This document shows positions 12,017 through 23,237 of a DNA stretch of 64,000 nucleotides, one piece after another. The notes beneath the pieces were generated by a model. That model worked only from the letters and a program-made list of their open reading frames with translations, did no database searches and was not told the DNA's origin. Position numbers and translations under genes: made by a program. This DNA is from Chiridota heheva (lineage: Eukaryota; Echinodermata; Holothuroidea; Apodida; Chiridotidae): assembly GCA_020152595.1 (NCBI GenBank), contig JAIGNY010002621.1, positions 1,801,001 through 1,865,000 on the forward strand, in the 5' to 3' direction. Within the stretch, counting starts at the first letter, position 1. Each line of letters starts with the position of its first letter.

Positions 12017-12103
12017 TCAGAATCGCTGGGGAATACAGCTTTCATGATTGATTAAATCATACCGTGGACCTTCAGCCACTTGATCGACAAATTTCAGCTC
12101 AAT
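12017..12103 (-). CDS. Candidate terminal coding exon, unidentified gene
   Basis: Minus strand: acceptor AAACGTACAG followed by 28 open codons starting IELKFVDQVAEGPRYDL and a TGA stop. It enters in phase 0, matching the exit phase of the candidate exon at 12288-12361 just upstream. An internal GTATGA could serve as an alternative donor. No family recognised. Confidence 0.25.
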   Translation of the reverse strand: MELKFVDQVAEGPRYDLINHESCIPQRF

Positions 12104-12287
12104 CTGTACGTTTAATGGGGAAAAATGAATATCTTAAATTTATCTACTCCTTCATCAGTGTACCTTTATCAGTGTGTACTGTGTAATAAGCCTACTGTGT
12201 AACATATTATGATGGAAAATTGTTTTTTAAATTTTGCCACTAACGGTAAAGAGGTCTAGCAAAGGCGTCAAAATTCCCAATGCTTAC

Positions 12288-12361
12288 CAAAATAAACAAA
12301 AAAGGGTCAATTTGCTTCCCAGTAGCAACTCCACATCTCGGTGCCATCTCATCTCTCCACC
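12288..12361 (-). CDS. Candidate internal coding exon, unidentified gene
   Basis: Minus strand: acceptor TGCTTTGCAG, two leading bases, 24 open codons (WRDEMAPRCGVATGKQIDPF...) and a consensus donor GTAAGC, ending in phase 0. The splice signals at both ends are strong and the next downstream candidate (12017-12103) fits in phase. Identity unknown. Confidence 0.3.
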
Positions 12362-12379
12362 CTGCAAAGCATAAACTTA

Positions 12380-13552
12380 ACACTTCTCTTAGTCACGAGG
12401 GAAAAATATCTGCAATGAAACAAAACTATTAGCATCCAAGCATTACAAATTAAGATTCAACATTTATTCCTCGTGACCCAACTCGTCGGCCTCTCTTGGT
12501 AACTTGTTTTACTGGTTCTTCTGAAATAAAAATGTACATTTCTGAAATGAAAATCAATCTGTCGTCTTAAAATAATATTTGTCATGGTATATATCTTTTC
12601 TACAAATTTCTTGTTACTTGACAACTTGAAAAGAAAAACTGGGAAGAAACCCAACTTTTCAGAATGGCCTCCAACCTCCCCTTAAATAGCCATCCGTTCC
12701 TCCCACTTTTTGTTTTTTATTTTCTTTTATTTCTTTTCCTTTACAAACTTCGTACTTCAAGATAATAACACAAATTTTAATCGCTAATTATTTTTGAAGC
12801 TTTTTCATTATACATCAAAGTCATCCATCCTCTTTTCTTCTTCTTTATATCATCCACTATACCTTCTCCTCTTTGTATCGTCCACAATACTTACTTCAAG
12901 AGAACTTTTTATGAAAAAATTGCAAAAATAATAACGAAAAGATATGGCTTTAGCAGATCAATGAAAAAGCTTCATTCATTGTTATCTTGGTTAAAAGTCT
13001 AGGTTATAAAAATCAATTATTATAGTTCAAACTATTCACACATTTTACAAAAAGACAGATACCATGACAAATACTTGAAACACATTATATTAATTTATAC
13101 AGGAAAATAGACACCCAGGAGAAATATTCCTTAATTACCTTAACAAAGGTGAACAATTTAGTAATTTTAGCAATAGCTATCCTGCAAATATTTGATATTA
13201 TACAAGAATTTGTATCTAATCTAACAATCTCGAATTCCCTGCCACAAATGTCTTAAAAGACAAAATATGAAACATATAATTTATGATAAATTTATCTCAC
13301 TTTAGGATTTCCTTGTTCTCTTTGTTTTTTATTAATGAAGACCTGTAATCAGAGACATTAGCTGCCTCAGGAAGGCAACAAGAAAATGTTCATAGGTGTC
13401 CATGAAGCCAAAATAAAATGCATGTAAGTTTCCAGTTGCCAAATTGTTGTGTACTCAGCATGAGAGTTTTCAAAAAAATGGGAAGATATTTCTCTACCTA
13501 CCCATGATTTTAATTTTTCAAAATTTTTTAATTTATAATTCAGAAACTACAT
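12380..13552. other. AT-rich noncoding DNA
   Basis: No supported gene. It lies between the candidate exons and the presumed 3' end of CREBZF. A pyrimidine-rich tract runs at about 12700-12890. Confidence 0.4.
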
Positions 13553-13558
13553 TTTATT
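13553..13558 (-). terminator. Possible poly(A) signal for CREBZF
   Basis: AATAAA on the minus strand about 660 bases downstream of the CREBZF stop codon. Another AATAAA lies at about 13328-13333. Which is used cannot be told from sequence. Confidence 0.3.
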
Positions 13559-14214
13559 TCACTTTGGCCTATTTCTGTAGCAATATATAATACTGTACAT
13601 ATATACATATCTTCATATTTAAAACCTCATATTAAAGATGTACTGTTTTTTTTTGTCATTTAATGACTTTAATCCATTTATATTATTTACCTAGATTGAC
13701 CAGATGCCTAAACGTCTGCCTTTGAGATTCTTTCTGTTGTTTGAATTCTACACAAAGATAACATACTGTACATCCTCACAAAGTAAAGTAAATTTTGTGG
13801 CAACCATATACCAGAATAGCAACTATTGGTTTTTTGTTAATATGTCCAAAACAAAGTATGAGAATCCATCAATAAATTAATCTAAACTTGAGTCTTGGAG
13901 TTTGTCTCTCTTGAAGACTAGAATTGCTTCTGATATGTACTTCTACTGTATCAAAGGATTACAATGTAAACCAAGGCATTATGAACCAATAACAAATGGC
14001 AGAAAATGATAGAAACAATCAGCTGCAACTTGCTGGTTTCACCTTCGTCATACCATGGCGTGAGCATCCTCCATCATGTCTGTTGTTACACACCATGCAC
14101 TGTTACAAGTACGATCAACAAAGAAATATGTACAGTAACACAATGTACATGTTTTTCAATCATGATATTTTCATTTTGAAAACCTGTTTAATTTGCCCTA
14201 TAAGGAGAGCAAGA

Positions 14215-15192
14215 TCACACTGAACCCCCTTTTGCCATAATGGCACACTTTGAACAAAATTCAATTGATGCCTCCTGGCCATCCACATGAATGCAAACCC
14301 CTTTACTCATCACAGGTATTACCTCATTTTTTGTTCCCTTTCTCCTCCTCAGATTACCTCTTGGAGCCGTAGATAACCGTACTGTCTGGTCACCACTTAT
14401 TGAACTGAGAATATTAGACAATGCACTATGATTCTCCAAGATGTTTGTTAGATATGCGACTTCCTTTGTTAGACTTGAAATCTGATCATCTTTGTCAAAC
14501 ATATCATCCTTCAGCTGCTCATTTTCTTGCTTGACTGTTTTGTTTTCATTTTCCAGGTTTGTAAGATATTCCTTCTTCTTCCGCCTATTCTCACGGGCAG
14601 CTACAGCATTTTTTGTGCTCTTGTCCATTTCTTCGTCCTGCATAAGTTTGTCATCATCGTATGTAACTTTCCTCTTCTTAGAAGATTCTGTCAAACCAAT
14701 GAAAACACTAGATGAAGAGTTCCGTTTAACTGAAGACATGGAGTTATTGTTTCCATCCTGAGATGTATGTGTCATGTGTCTAGGTTCTGGAGATGCTGAT
14801 GGAGATGTAGGATAGGCATCTGAAGAACAAATACTGGATACTGATGTACAATCAAGCTGTGCTGATGCTGGTTTTTCCTTTGAAGGCCAACTAATGTACT
14901 GATCCATGTATACTTTATAGTTTTCAACAGGAATTCTGTTTAAGTCAAGTTGGGAAGTCTGTGACTGGAAATTTCCCCATTTTGGGTCCTGTTCATCATC
15001 TGCATGATTAGCTATGGCATTGTCTAATACATTTCTGTCATTATTGTAAATATAAATAACATCCTCAGTTGAAGAATTTGGACTAGTGCAAAAATCAGGA
15101 TAGAAACTAAGCTGATCCTGGCTCGTTTCCAATATGCTTTGGTCGAAGAGTGACATATCCATACAGAAGTCTGAAATGTTGTTGGAACCCAT
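14215..15192 (-). CDS. CREBZF: CREB/ATF bZIP transcription factor (CREBZF/Zhangfei-like)
   Basis: Intact 325-residue nuclear bZIP protein from the ATG at 15192 (strong context: A at -3, G at +4) to the TGA at 14215. Residues 1-190 are acidic and Ser-rich, as in an activation/regulatory region, with a basic SKKRKV stretch near 171-176 that could be a nuclear signal. The basic region is about 191-208 (NAVAARENRRKKK). The zipper heptads are L213, V220, L227, L241 and L248, interrupted by K234. The C-terminus carries the family signature KGVCIHVD...EFCSKC (C300, H302, C313, C316), which vertebrate CREBZF shares; this separates it from CREB3/ATF6 factors, and there is no transmembrane segment. In vertebrates CREBZF is a coregulator that modulates other bZIP factors and HCF-1. 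I see no (D/E)HxY HCF-1-binding motif here. The frame stays open 5' of the ATG to the exon edge, so an upstream start is possible but less likely. Confidence 0.93.
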   Translation of the reverse strand: MGSNNISDFCMDMSLFDQSILETSQDQLSFYPDFCTSPNSSTEDVIYIYNNDRNVLDNAIANHADDEQDPKWGNFQSQTSQLDLNRIPVENYKVYMDQYISWPSKEKPASAQLDCTSVSSICSSDAYPTSPSASPEPRHMTHTSQDGNNNSMSSVKRNSSSSVFIGLTESSKKRKVTYDDDKLMQDEEMDKSTKNAVAARENRRKKKEYLTNLENENKTVKQENEQLKDDMFDKDDQISSLTKEVAYLTNILENHSALSNILSSISGDQTVRLSTAPRGNLRRRKGTKNEVIPVMSKGVCIHVDGQEASIEFCSKCAIMAKGGSV

Positions 15193-15223
15193 GATGTATA
15201 AGTATGACTCTTTCTTTAACAGG
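15193..15223 (-). other. 5' UTR part of the CREBZF exon with splice acceptor
   Basis: The minus strand shows TTTTGTATTTACAG ending at 15224, a consensus acceptor, 31 bases before the ATG. This implies at least one upstream noncoding exon. No clear matching donor was found between here and 16 kb; the promoter-like zone near 15.85-15.95 kb is a reasonable place for it. Confidence 0.6.
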
Positions 15224-15854
15224 CTGTAAATACAAAATGAAAATTCATGTACGTATTTCTGAAACAAATTTACAATCAAATAGTACTAACACCACTTAAT
15301 TACAAACTTCACTTTTAAGGTCAATGAAGCAAGACCAAGGAAACACTATAAGCATCTGCTAGGTACATTTGGAAGGGAATCCACTCCCTATTTCTGAATT
15401 GACAGCTTTTCAACAAAAGCAAGTAAATACAAAAAGTACTGTATTTTAATTTGGTGAAGTACTCATTGAATGTCAATTTAATCCTGTATGGTTCAGTATG
15501 ATTTCTACTAGAGCTGTGACCTATTAGAGTGTACATGTTATACGCTCGCAAATCCTTGTAAACGTTGACTAAATACTTCATTGTGAGTAATTGTTTTTCA
15601 TAGTCAAGTCTTGCCGTAAAAAATCAATATTTATGATTCAAATCACACACACATTCGGCTGACAAAATCCCATGCAATAAAGGCCCGTTTTACAAGCTGT
15701 TAAATCGACCAACAAACAATCAAAATACTTGAATGGTGACAATCATTACATTTACATGGAAATATCACATGAGTCAAATAAATTTTGCAAGAAAGAACAA
15801 ATATTGCAAAATAAACAAACATAAAAAGGTTTTGACAGAAATGAAATTCTAGGT

Positions 15855-15960
15855 GCTTCACAAGGATGGCGGCCTTTTTTTCCGAGAGGACTGATATTTC
15901 AGAACTTCCAGGGTGGTGACGTAATTTTGATATAATTTACGGCGCGGTATCATAGGTCTA
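15855..15960 (-). promoter_or_regulatory. Possible CREBZF promoter region
   Basis: A locally GC-richer stretch upstream of CREBZF contains AAGGATGGCGGCC (close to a YY1 site) at about 15862-15874 and GTGACGTAA (a CRE/ATF-like site) at about 15917-15925. Promoters of this type often lack a TATA box. Assignment rests only on position and motifs. Confidence 0.35.
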
Positions 15961-15999
15961 GTATGCAAGATTTCCACAGTGGAAGTTTGAAAGCCGTAG

Positions 16000-18900
16000 C
16001 GAGTACGGCAACAAAAGTTACGCAATGTTGAGTTGAAATGACATTTAAAGGAAGTGATCTGTTCTTTCTAAACTGAATTTCCATGCATATTTTCCATAAA
16101 AATAATGATTTACACTGTAGAAGCAAACTTTTTATGTTGGATCGTAAATCTGAAGCAATTTTAATGTATTTCCGAAAATTACGATGTTTTGATCATGTTG
16201 GGGGTGCAAGAAAGGCCAACATTGTTTCATGGAGGAGGCAGGGGAAAGAGGGGGAGGCAAAAGTCTAGAAATCAGAAACAAAATGTCGCTGGAGAAAATC
16301 TTCTGAGCAGCAAGTGGGAAATGTCCCGCCCCCCCTCCCCGTAGCATCGCCACTGCAGGCTCGACCTAGCTAACTGTAACACTTGCCATTGCAAAAAATC
16401 AGGGGTAAATTGACCCCCCCCCCCTTAAAGTTATGGCCCAGGGGCGTAGCTAGAGGGTTTTGAATGAAGAGATGTAGGCCTAGATATTTGCCGACAAAAT
16501 ACCCCTTTGGTAACACAATGTGCCACGCATGCTTATCATGTGTATGACAGCGCAAGGTCCAGGAACTCGCATCAGCCCAAGCAGGGATCCAGGGGGCAAA
16601 TCCCCCGGAAGCCTGGCATTAAAAACTTTAATCCCCCGGAAGCCCAGCATTAAAAACTTCAAGATTTGTAGGTTTTTGTTTGTGTCGGCATTTGCCGATG
16701 TGATTAAATTTTGATTTAATAATATTGTTTTTTTTCTTTCTAAACCTTTAAAACTTCAAAATCTGTATATTCTCAAACAAGAGAATCTTCTTTCTCTAAT
16801 TTTTCTTACAAGTTGTAAGAAAAATTAACCAAAACTAAATATCATGCAAAAGAAAATATAGATGTCTTGAAATTAAATAATAAAACACCCCAAGGCAAAT
16901 AAACATAACATCGTAACAGTCTTAACTATAAATATAATACAACATAAACAAACAAGCAAATGACAAACACGAGATTTTCATGATTATTTATTTCTGACTT
17001 TGATGACAATGTCAAATGTGAGGTAAATGAACAAAAAATCAAGCAGGAAAAAGAAAGGAAACTTGCTACCCCCCCCCCCCCCTCCATTACACACACACCC
17101 TCCTCCCCTACACACACACACACAATTTTGTAAAGTGACATAATTTGTCTGGTTTTTAGGATTTCCCCCCTCCTTTAATGAGACAATTTTACCCCTTGTC
17201 CCACCCCCTCCCGTTTCATGACCAAAATCCTGGTGCCTCCACTGCTCATGACAAAAATTCAAGGCAAAGAAACGGGAGAAACAAGCATGCGAGTCAACAG
17301 TAAACATGCAGGTACAAAACAACATATGAGGATAACGTATACTGATCTCCTATAAAAGAAAGAAACAAGAAAAAGAATGTTAGATTTTCATGGAATAGAA
17401 TATGAAACCATTTTTTAAAGAAACAGGGCCCCTGGCACAGGCAGGTTTCATATTGGGGGCCAAGACCAAAGTAATTATTTTTAGAAATAATTAAAGCCTA
17501 TTTGAAAACCATTGCTTTGAGAAAGAAAACAAAATTAAAGGGAGGGCGAGGGGGGGGGCACGCCTTATCCAATGGCGTAATAATTTACTCAGGGACTTGG
17601 GGGAGAAGCATAAGATGGGGCCGTTAAAGTGAGGACATAATTAAGGGATCCAGGAGTGATACTCCGTCTCAGATGTGGCCCATAGGGTCAACAGCTTCCT
17701 AATGCGTTGTAAATTTGATAGACAGGCCCAAGATGATATCACAATGTACTACACATTTTGACTCTGGCGACTCTCAATCTTACGGTGTTACCACACTGAC
17801 CTTATCTTATTTTTAATATCTATTTCTGCTTAACTTCGATACCGCGTAATACAGCATCAGTACGTACAGGAGTAGTTGATTCTGGTTTTGGCACTTCTTG
17901 TATACAGTACATTAAATTGTCAGTGCAGTGCCATAAAAATGTATTTGCGGTCAGTCAGTAGGACAGTATTTTATGGCTCAAATTTACAAGTTTCTTTCAA
18001 AGGAATTGTTCTTATACTTAAGTGAACTCTTTCTAGAATACTTATTTTACATAAATTAACCAAAGCAGTTAAATTTCACATTTTCTCTAAGAAATTCGTG
18101 AAGCATTTCCTTAGTTTTTTGTCTATTCTTTAAGTGTGCATACTAACGTTAGTTAGGCGGAGTTATTTTTTATCAATGAGCAATTTCATATACCTAAAAT
18201 CACAAGTGTTCCTAGCATTATGGTAACCTATATACTTATTACATATATATAACATGCTACTGAATTACTAAAAAATATGTTATCAGTTAAATTTCGATCA
18301 TTTTTGGGCAACCCCTTGTCCAATCAGAAATATTTTCAAATTTCACGCTGGTACACCTTTGGGCTGCTGAGAAAAACAAGTTTGAACGTTGAAAGAAAGG
18401 TGTCAAACTACCAGAGGTCACAATGTTAACGAGATAGGCCGTCATGGTACAAAAATGCCTGTCATAACAATAAATCATCGATCATATTTCAATGACGACA
18501 TACGCGTCGAAAATAATATGCAATATGAATATTCGTATATTTATCATACATAAAATATAACCATTTGCTGCGACCACCTCGTGTGTTGTTAGAACAAATT
18601 TTATGGCAAAATTAATGAAAATAAAAGTGCCGTTTCATTTCCAACATGAAATATCATTCGAAAATTATAATTACCCATAAAGTCCTTACTATTCCTATAT
18701 AGAATGACTATTTATCTAACAAATAATACCAAATTTTCATCATTTAAATCAACAATTTTTGCAAATTTACAAGAGAAACTTCATTTTCCTGTGGCGGAAT
18801 GCCATTGTCACCTGTAGCTTAACACAGTAATATTCAATGTGGAAAGCTAGTCTTACTTTCTGCTATACTGTTTGTACAGTGAAGTTGAACCAAATCAAAT

Positions 18901-20700
18901 TCGGCCGATCTGATTTTTCTTTGTGCATTCTCTTCGCAATTGTGACTTTTACAGTTCCAAAATACAAACATTTGAAAGACAAATACTTACCTCCAACATA
19001 AACTAACAATTTTCTTATTGAAATTTCTTATTGAAATTTTGTTCCCATTTTTATTTTTTGATTCTTCTGGTTTTTAATGTAATTATATCCTAACACAGTA
19101 AAGTCTCATAGAAGACCTAAGCTCCCCAATACAAATTCTTGTCATTCTTTGCTACAGATACAACATGTCTCTTTCTCCCTCATATTTGTAATGAACTATC
19201 AAAAACATGTTTTTTGATGTTTTTACATATTTGTTTATGCTTTTTTCTTAAAACCGCAAGGCTAATGACTGAAAACCAAGATATTTTAAATTTAATTTTT
19301 CATTTTAGTCAAATTATTTCTTTTTCTTTTTAATTGCATTGAAATTCAACTCTCTGATATTTTCCATTATTATTTCTTGATATTTCCTTTTTGTTTTGTT
19401 TTCCATGTCAAGGAAAGTCATCGGTGCCATGACTGTTTTTTCCCATCACCAGATAATCAGATGAATCATAACTGACGGATGCTCCTTTCACAGTTGAATA
19501 ATATAGTTACTGGCAGGAAAACCTTGTTCGGGAGACCAAGATATTGAACAGCTATCACATTTCAAAGAGACTTATTATGAAATGATTGATACTATACTAT
19601 TCTATAGCCTTTCCAAAATTGATAAGAATAATACAATTTATTCAGTATGAATTAAAATGATTTTTTTACTTTTGTCTGCAAATTCATGAGATAAAATATA
19701 TTGCAGATTTAAAGTGTACTGCAAATTCATACTTAAAGTAATGATTTATGTGACAGATAAATCATATTGTATGTGCTCTGTTTATTTAATTTTAAAATAA
19801 TTCTTTTAGTCAAAATAATTAAAAGAATCTGCAATTAGGGGCATATCCAGGAAAATAAACGAGGTACCTGATGTGTAACTTTCAGCTTTAAATCATTTGG
19901 TCACAGAGATAAATTGTTAAAGATATTTGACATCGTGTATTGATAATTTTAAGGTTCCTAAAATCTGTTAAAATGAACTTTTTAACTTTTTATGTTTGCT
20001 TTTAACAATTTAATTGCAGTTAATCTGCAATGACTTCTCGCGGTCAACAAAAGTATCCACTTGTTCAACACCTGCAATAACAATGATTACAAAGTTTAAA
20101 TTAGCCAACTTATTTATACGATTTCTACAGCCTCAATAGTTTATGAACCAACATGACAACTTCAAAGCCTTCAAGTTTTCACAGTGAAAATGCCCACTAA
20201 TAGAAGTAATAGTTGATTATCCATACTCAACTAATAAAACCAATATGGCATTCAAAGGTATCTTAAACTTCTGTATTAAAAGAAACTTCCTTCTTTTTCC
20301 CATTTTAATTGTCCAATAAACCTTTCCTTCACCATCTTAGAATTATATAATGCTCTAGACAGCCCAACTGGAGTTACCCCATTTACAATTTGACAGTGTA
20401 ACATAAATGTTTAGGCCTATTAAGCCCATATCAATCTCGTTGAGCCTGCACCAAATAAAATCACTATTTGCATTCTTTCCTTTGACGCTGGCCATTTTTC
20501 CAAGTGTTACCCCCAAATTATCAACTCTTAATCTAAGTATTTGTCAAGTTTATTTTTTGAAAAATGGCTGCTGTTTTTGTTTGTTATGCATTGATGAGTC
20601 ACAAGTTTTTTAGAATCCCCCGATCATCAACCGCTGTTTTGTTTACGTTTTGAAATGCATTGGTGTCCGTGTAATGTTGTTGGCAAAAATCCAATTACGT
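16000..20700. other. Repeat-rich noncoding DNA
   Basis: No gene supported. Includes a GGGGCGTAGCTAGAG repeat-edge motif near 16441, two copies of CCCCCGGAAGCC...CATTAAAAACTT at about 16600-16660, a poly-C run near 17070 followed by CA repeats, and a poly-G run near 17550. An isolated exon-like segment on the minus strand at about 20015-20074 follows an acceptor TTATTGCAG but lacks a good donor. Confidence 0.4.
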
Positions 20701-20709
20701 CATTGGTCA

Positions 20710-21360
20710 TTAGCATATTGAGCAGTGCTATTTGCATGATAAATATGTATTTCCTATAACCGGAAGATCACATGGGCACCTTTTTCGGAACTTTTCACTA
20801 TTTTAGAGGGCCTATCGGTGCAGAGGTATGTGGCAAAATAATTTCATTTGGACTTTAAAATAGACAAATTTTACTACATTTTACTCATCCGATACTATTT
20901 ATACCATATTTATACCATATTGTGCCCATTAGATGAACACTATAGTAAATGATAAAACAAACAATTTTTCACTAAAACGTTACTCCCTCTTTCCAAAATG
21001 GTACAGGAATTTCTCAGCTTTAGTTTGGTATATAAATGAGGGGGTGTGGCCTCTCAGTGCCAGAAGTACAAGCGAAACTGTGACCAAATGAAATTTTCCA
21101 TCATTAGTGTGTAAAAAGGGTTGGATTACAGTTCAGTGACCCGGAAAACTCGAGGGATTAAGGAGCATTCTGACGAAATATTTTATACCAACTTGAATGA
21201 ATAAGGAGAGGACACTTCAATTGTGGATACTTTATTATCAGCAGGAAATAAACACAAGACACGGAGCGAATATCGCGAGGTTTTAGAGGTATTTTCCGTT
21301 TCTCAGTCCGCGCGTATATCACTTTCGCGAAAAGTGCAGGTCCGCGTATGGTAAGCGTGC
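20710..21360. promoter_or_regulatory. CpG-richer regulatory-looking segment
   Basis: Against an AT-rich background this segment has an octamer ATTTGCAT near 20730, a plus-strand TATATAAA near 21030 and a CpG-dense stretch near 21260-21360 (CGCGAGG, CCGCGCG, TTCGCGAAA). It could be a promoter or an LTR remnant. No attached coding sequence is identified. Confidence 0.25.
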
Positions 21361-21613
21361 GGCACCCCTAATGGTAGGTCACCTCCTACCAGACTTTCGT
21401 ACCGTAAATACAAATTCTTTTTCTTTCACCACTCGCGAATCTTATTACATTTTTTAATTTAAGTCACATTTACCGGAGACTCCCTTCCTTATTTATTAGC
21501 CACGGTATCTATTTTTTTCGATGAGCTGTACAAACGATGAATTTGTTATCCCCATTACTGTCTTGACAGTTTAAATGCCCGACAATTTGCTGCAAACCAA
21601 AGAAATGTTGCGA

Positions 21614-21621
21614 TGACGTCA
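21614..21621. promoter_or_regulatory. Palindromic CRE (TGACGTCA)
   Basis: Perfect cAMP-response element in a CpG-richer context, about 430 bases from the start of the candidate first exon at 22052. CRE sites bind CREB/ATF bZIP dimers. Function here is unproven. Confidence 0.35.
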
Positions 21622-21887
21622 TTGAAGTGCTGCTACTTGGCTGTGTATAGTGCCAATTCAAAACGAAAGCAATCTCAACAATGTATTGAGAACTGAAGGT
21701 TATCATTTTATCAACCATTTTAAGCTAGGAAACCTCGACTTGGCCTAACTCATAAAATATTTTAATTAAGACATTGTGCTAGGACTAACATTAGGCCTAG
21801 CCTAACTGACTATTGTACAGCCTAACATTAACTTAAGAGTAAGAGTGACTAAATTTAGACGTTACTAAAAAATTTGCTAGAACTTAC

Positions 21888-22052
21888 CTCTTTAATTCCA
21901 AGTCGACTTCTATGATAATCTGCCTCACTAACATTAAAATGTACCTCTATTTCTTTAATCTGTCCACTCTGGATGTTTATAGCTGTACATGTAGTAGGCC
22001 TATGGCGCTTGAAACTTAAGCTTTTCTGCCAGTCAACCACTTCCAAAACCAT
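21888..22052 (-). CDS. Candidate first coding exon of an unidentified gene
   Basis: The minus strand has an ATG at 22052, 55 open codons (MVLEVVDWQKSLSFKRHRP..., ending SRLGIKE), then GAG|GTAAGTTCT, a perfect donor in phase 0. An in-frame TGA lies upstream of the ATG, supporting the start. The upstream DNA (22053-22330) is richer in CpG than its surroundings, as expected of a promoter. I do not recognise the protein. The next exon was not located with confidence. Confidence 0.42.
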
Positions 22053-22329
22053 GTATAAGCAATTCCTGTACCGGCATCAGCTCTGGGGGCCGGCGATTCA
22101 CGGATCACGAATCATTAACGTGACAATCAATCAAATTTACACGATTTTATTGGATGATACATCATGTGATTATAATTATGTTAATATTCTGCTAATGATT
22201 GGCTTGAAATTCATGCGTCATTAGCTATAATTAACTTCTTGCACGGTGTCAGCGTTGTCTGGTTGTGGCTCGCTACGTTTTGTAAACGTTTTTCGCGACG
22301 TCGAGAAAACGTTCAGGGAATCCCCTTAG

Positions 22330-22510
22330 ATCTTTTGCGGCACGGTGGTACAGAAGTAAATGGTAACAGCACAGGAAAAGAATGTGGAAGCTAATATTTA
22401 AATTATGAAAGTGGCGTAAATTCGTATATAAGCTTTCAAGAGAGTGACGAATAAAGACTTGAAGAGTTCCTACAGGGAACTACTTCATTGGTTCCTCAGC
22501 CCACTTTTTG
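22330..22510 (+). other. Possible LTR-like or promoter remnant
   Basis: Contains CGTATATAAGC (TATA-like), AATAAAG about 15 bases on, and TTCATTGGTTCCTCAGCC. The order TATA, poly(A) signal, then TGG resembles the end of an LTR next to a primer-binding site, but no second LTR or polyprotein is visible. Confidence 0.2.
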
Positions 22511-22649
22511 TTTGTTTGTTGCTTCCATCAAATAATCATCAACATTTTTTTGTTTGTTAAAAAGAGAAGAAGAAAAGGATAAATCTATACCAAGAGCTTT
22601 GGAAGACCCGCTCACCTAGCCTCTCCCCTCCCTATACTTACTTTCAAGA

Positions 22650-23070
22650 AAAATTGTTATCTTGTTATCAAAATTAAAAGTTATTGCCTCCGAAGTTTCC
22701 AGGGGCCTGCCCAGGCCTGTGGAAGGATTTAGCGGCGAACCCCCTGAAGGGTCAGTCCATTTGGAGACGGGACTTTTTTTATTTTTTATTGTCGGGCCAA
22801 ATGATGGCAAAAATTGTAGGGGTCCAGGGAGCGAAGCCCGCAGAAACTGATACATTTTAATCCTTTTTAGAGTATATTTATGATCTTAAAGATCATTTAA
22901 AAACAAAATAACTTAAACTTAAAGTTAATCTTAAACTTTAATTCCGTCCATAAATTATACTTTTCTTCTTTAATGCTTTATCAAGGTAGAGCTTCCATCT
23001 TTAAAATAAAAGTTCATTTTAGGTTTTCGTTTCCTTTTTGTAAAAAGAATAGGTGTAAAACAAAATCATA
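22650..23070. other. Interspersed repeat debris
   Basis: Has GGGGTCCAGGGAGCGAAGCCC and GGCCTGTGGAAGGATTTAGC stretches similar in style to about 16550-16640, which suggests a shared repeat family. No coding signs. Confidence 0.35.
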
Positions 23071-23078
23071 TATGGGCA

Positions 23079-23237
23079 ATAGAGGAGGCAACAAAGACGA
23101 AAATAAAAACGTCAAGAGTTGTTAATGAGTGGAATGGTTTGCCGGATTGGGTAGTTAGCTTCGATTCTGTTCACAATTTCAAAGTCAACATTGATAAGTT
23201 CTTTACTAACTCTGGCTGGGCGTCTTTGATTATTTTT
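23079..23237 (+). pseudogene. C-terminal tail of a CR1/RTE-type LINE reverse transcriptase
   Basis: One plus-strand frame reads TSRVVNEWNGLPDWVVSFDS followed by VHNFKVNIDKFF. The pattern RVVNxWNxLPxxVVxxxSVxxFKxxxD is typical of the C-terminus of CR1- and RTE-like reverse transcriptases. No upstream RT blocks are visible, so it is a 5'-truncated LINE fragment. Confidence 0.75.

Noticed and set aside
14492-14761. Plus-strand open frames over CREBZF
   Set aside because: Antisense shadows of the bZIP coding exon.
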